In this document: in pieces, positions 47,585 through 48,564 of the stretch | Layout of the letters: every line of letters begins with the position of its first letter | Numbering within the stretch: the first letter of the stretch is position 1 | NCBI GenBank assembly: GCA_012798955.1 | Contig: JAAZMF010000166.1 | Span: 1 to 48,564 of the forward strand | DNA length: 48,564 nt | DNA from: Bacillota bacterium | Lineage (GTDB): Bacteria; Bacillota; Limnochordia; DTU087 | Direction of reading: 5' to 3' | Program-made: the position numbers and the translations under genes | The notes under the pieces: model-generated | Told to the model about the DNA's origin: nothing | Seen by the model: the letters and a program-made list of their open reading frames with translations, nothing else | The model's database searches: none

Positions 47585-48564
47585 CTACCCAGTTTCGGGT
47601 CTAGAGAACTGTTGCATGTACATTTGATAGTACTTACCTTTTCTTTCAAGCAGTTTATGATGAGTACCCTGCTCTACAATCCTTCCCTGACCCAGAACGA
47701 TGATGTTATCAAGACCCTTCACGATATTTAACCTGTGTGAAACAACAATCGCTGTTCGTCCTTCAAAAAGGTCTTTCAAAGCATCGTGAATCCAAGATTC
47801 AGTCGCAGCATCAAGTGCACTTGTTGGCTCATCTAGCAGGACAAGCATCGGTTCCTTATAAAACGCCCTAGCAAGGGCAATTCGCTGCCTTTGCCCAACT
47901 GAGAGATTCTCTCCATTGCCTCGGATAACTAGGTGGTATCCCTCATGTCTGGAATCCATGAGGTCAGATAACCTAGCTCGTGCTATGGATTCTTTCAATT
48001 TCCTATCCTTAATCTCTTCGGGATGATTGTTGCCCAGCACAATATTGTCACTGACGGTAGTTGGGAACAGATAGGGGTCTTGTTGCACAAAAGCTAAGTG
48101 TCTCCTAAGCTCATCTAGTCTCCACATCCTTATATCCGTGCCCCCGAAAGATATGAGACCTGTGTAGTCTTCATGAAACCCGCACAGTAGATTAAGAATG
48201 GTAGTCTTCCCGCACCCGCTTTCACCTACTATTCCCAGGGTCTTCCCCTGCTCAAGCTTAAATGTAATCCCGTTGGAGGCTATCTGGTCACTATCCGGAT
48301 AACTAAACTGCACGTTTCGAAATTGGACAAGAGGTTTTGCCCCGTCAATTGGGGCTGACTCTCCCTCAAGGCGTTCTTTAGGTTCATCCCATAGGCTAAA
48401 CAACCTGTCGGCTACAGTAATAGACGTCCGAAATGAGTGTGGATCTAAATCCCATATGAAGTTCAGAAACACAGGCGTTATGCGAAGAAAAACAAATAGC
48501 TGTCCAATACTCATCTGCCCTCTTTGGATGTAGAAGGAAGCCAAAAGTACTATAATCACCGGGT
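47585..48564 (-). CDS. ABC exporter subunit, partial (5' end beyond the right edge)
   Basis: Only the C-terminal 325 or so residues are in the window: the last membrane helices and the complete ATPase domain. Walker A is GESGCGKTT, Walker B LVLLDEPTSALD and the switch histidine lies in VVSHRLN. The signature motif reads LSVGQRQRIALARA, with Val replacing the first Gly of LSGGQ, a change that suggests one weakened ATP site in the heterodimer. It is the upstream partner of the neighbouring exporter, 51 bases apart, and the promoter of the pair lies outside the window. The coding region continues past base 48564, so size and N-terminus are unknown. Confidence 0.9.
   Translation of the reverse strand, partial: PVIIVLLASFYIQRGQMSIGQLFVFLRITPVFLNFIWDLDPHSFRTSITVADRLFSLWDEPKERLEGESAPIDGAKPLVQFRNVQFSYPDSDQIASNGITFKLEQGKTLGIVGESGCGKTTILNLLCGFHEDYTGLISFGGTDIRMWRLDELRRHLAFVQQDPYLFPTTVSDNIVLGNNHPEEIKDRKLKESIARARLSDLMDSRHEGYHLVIRGNGENLSVGQRQRIALARAFYKEPMLVLLDEPTSALDAATESWIHDALKDLFEGRTAIVVSHRLNIVKGLDNIIVLGQGRIVEQGTHHKLLERKGKYYQMYMQQFSRPETG

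Noticed and set aside
44522-48564. An integrated mobile element built on the recombinase and ABC genes
   Set aside because: No phage, conjugation, relaxase or transposase gene and no flanking att-type direct repeats around a tRNA are visible. Because the right boundary is outside the window this stays open, but a dif-type role is better supported.
1-48564. CRISPR arrays, insertion sequences and toxin-antitoxin pairs
   Set aside because: No regularly spaced repeats, transposase genes or terminal inverted repeats were seen, and no small gene pair resembles a toxin-antitoxin module.

Overview
The window looks like a chromosomal segment of a Gram-positive, probably anaerobic and possibly spore-forming member of the Bacillota, of moderate GC content. 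The reasons are AGGAGG-type ribosome binding sites, a T-box leader, a PyrR-type attenuator, a ykkC-type riboswitch, an electron-transfer PyrK with a type 1B PyrD, a GerMN protein, a SigB/F/G-class sigma factor and a 2-hydroxyacyl-CoA dehydratase type activase operon. I cannot name the species.

Layout. 1-2.5 kb: a stand-alone PduL phosphotransacylase, a small zinc ribbon protein and a Gfo/Idh oxidoreductase. 2.5-11.3 kb: a pyrimidine operon pyrB-pyrC-carB-pyrK-pyrD-pyrF-pyrE behind a sigma-A promoter and a PyrR-binding attenuator; carA and pyrR are not here. 11.4-14.9 kb: a GerMN protein, then aroF (DAHP synthase) behind a T-box, then an L-rhamnose isomerase family protein. 14.9-20.5 kb: a leftward peptidoglycan-binding protein, three tandem M42 aminopeptidases, a SIMPL protein and serine acetyltransferase. 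20.5-31.7 kb: a B12-binding radical SAM protein, dnaE, a hydantoinase-like ASKHA protein with an inserted domain, a TGS/uridine-kinase fusion, a sigma factor and a patatin-like lipase. 31.7-39.2 kb: purE, then purL-purF-purM-purN-purD behind their own promoter and a ykkC-family (probably PRPP-sensing) riboswitch; purQ, purS, purC, purK, purB and purH are absent. 39.3-39.9 kb: a metallophosphoesterase with its own promoter.

From 39.9 kb to the right edge every gene (7 of 7) is on the minus strand, whereas 31 of 32 genes to the left are on the plus strand. The right part holds a three-gene activase/DUF2229 operon, a lipoprotein, a 340-residue tyrosine recombinase, a 28-bp dif-like site about 95 bp upstream of that recombinase, and a pair of ABC exporter subunits, the second cut by the window edge. 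The strand switch and the dif-like site together suggest that the window spans the replication terminus.

The strongest find is this recombinase-dif pair. The site matches the classical Bacillota dif core in length and architecture, but its two 11-bp arms are almost perfect inverted copies of each other. With the recombinase gene adjacent, this points to a single-recombinase chromosome dimer resolution module (XerS/XerH-like in organisation) that uses a XerCD-like site. Second-tier finds are the T-box whose specifier region offers no aromatic codon although it precedes DAHP synthase, the ykkC-2 riboswitch, the PyrR attenuator, the local absence of both glutaminase partners (CarA, PurQ), and the uncharacterised ATP-dependent activase operon.
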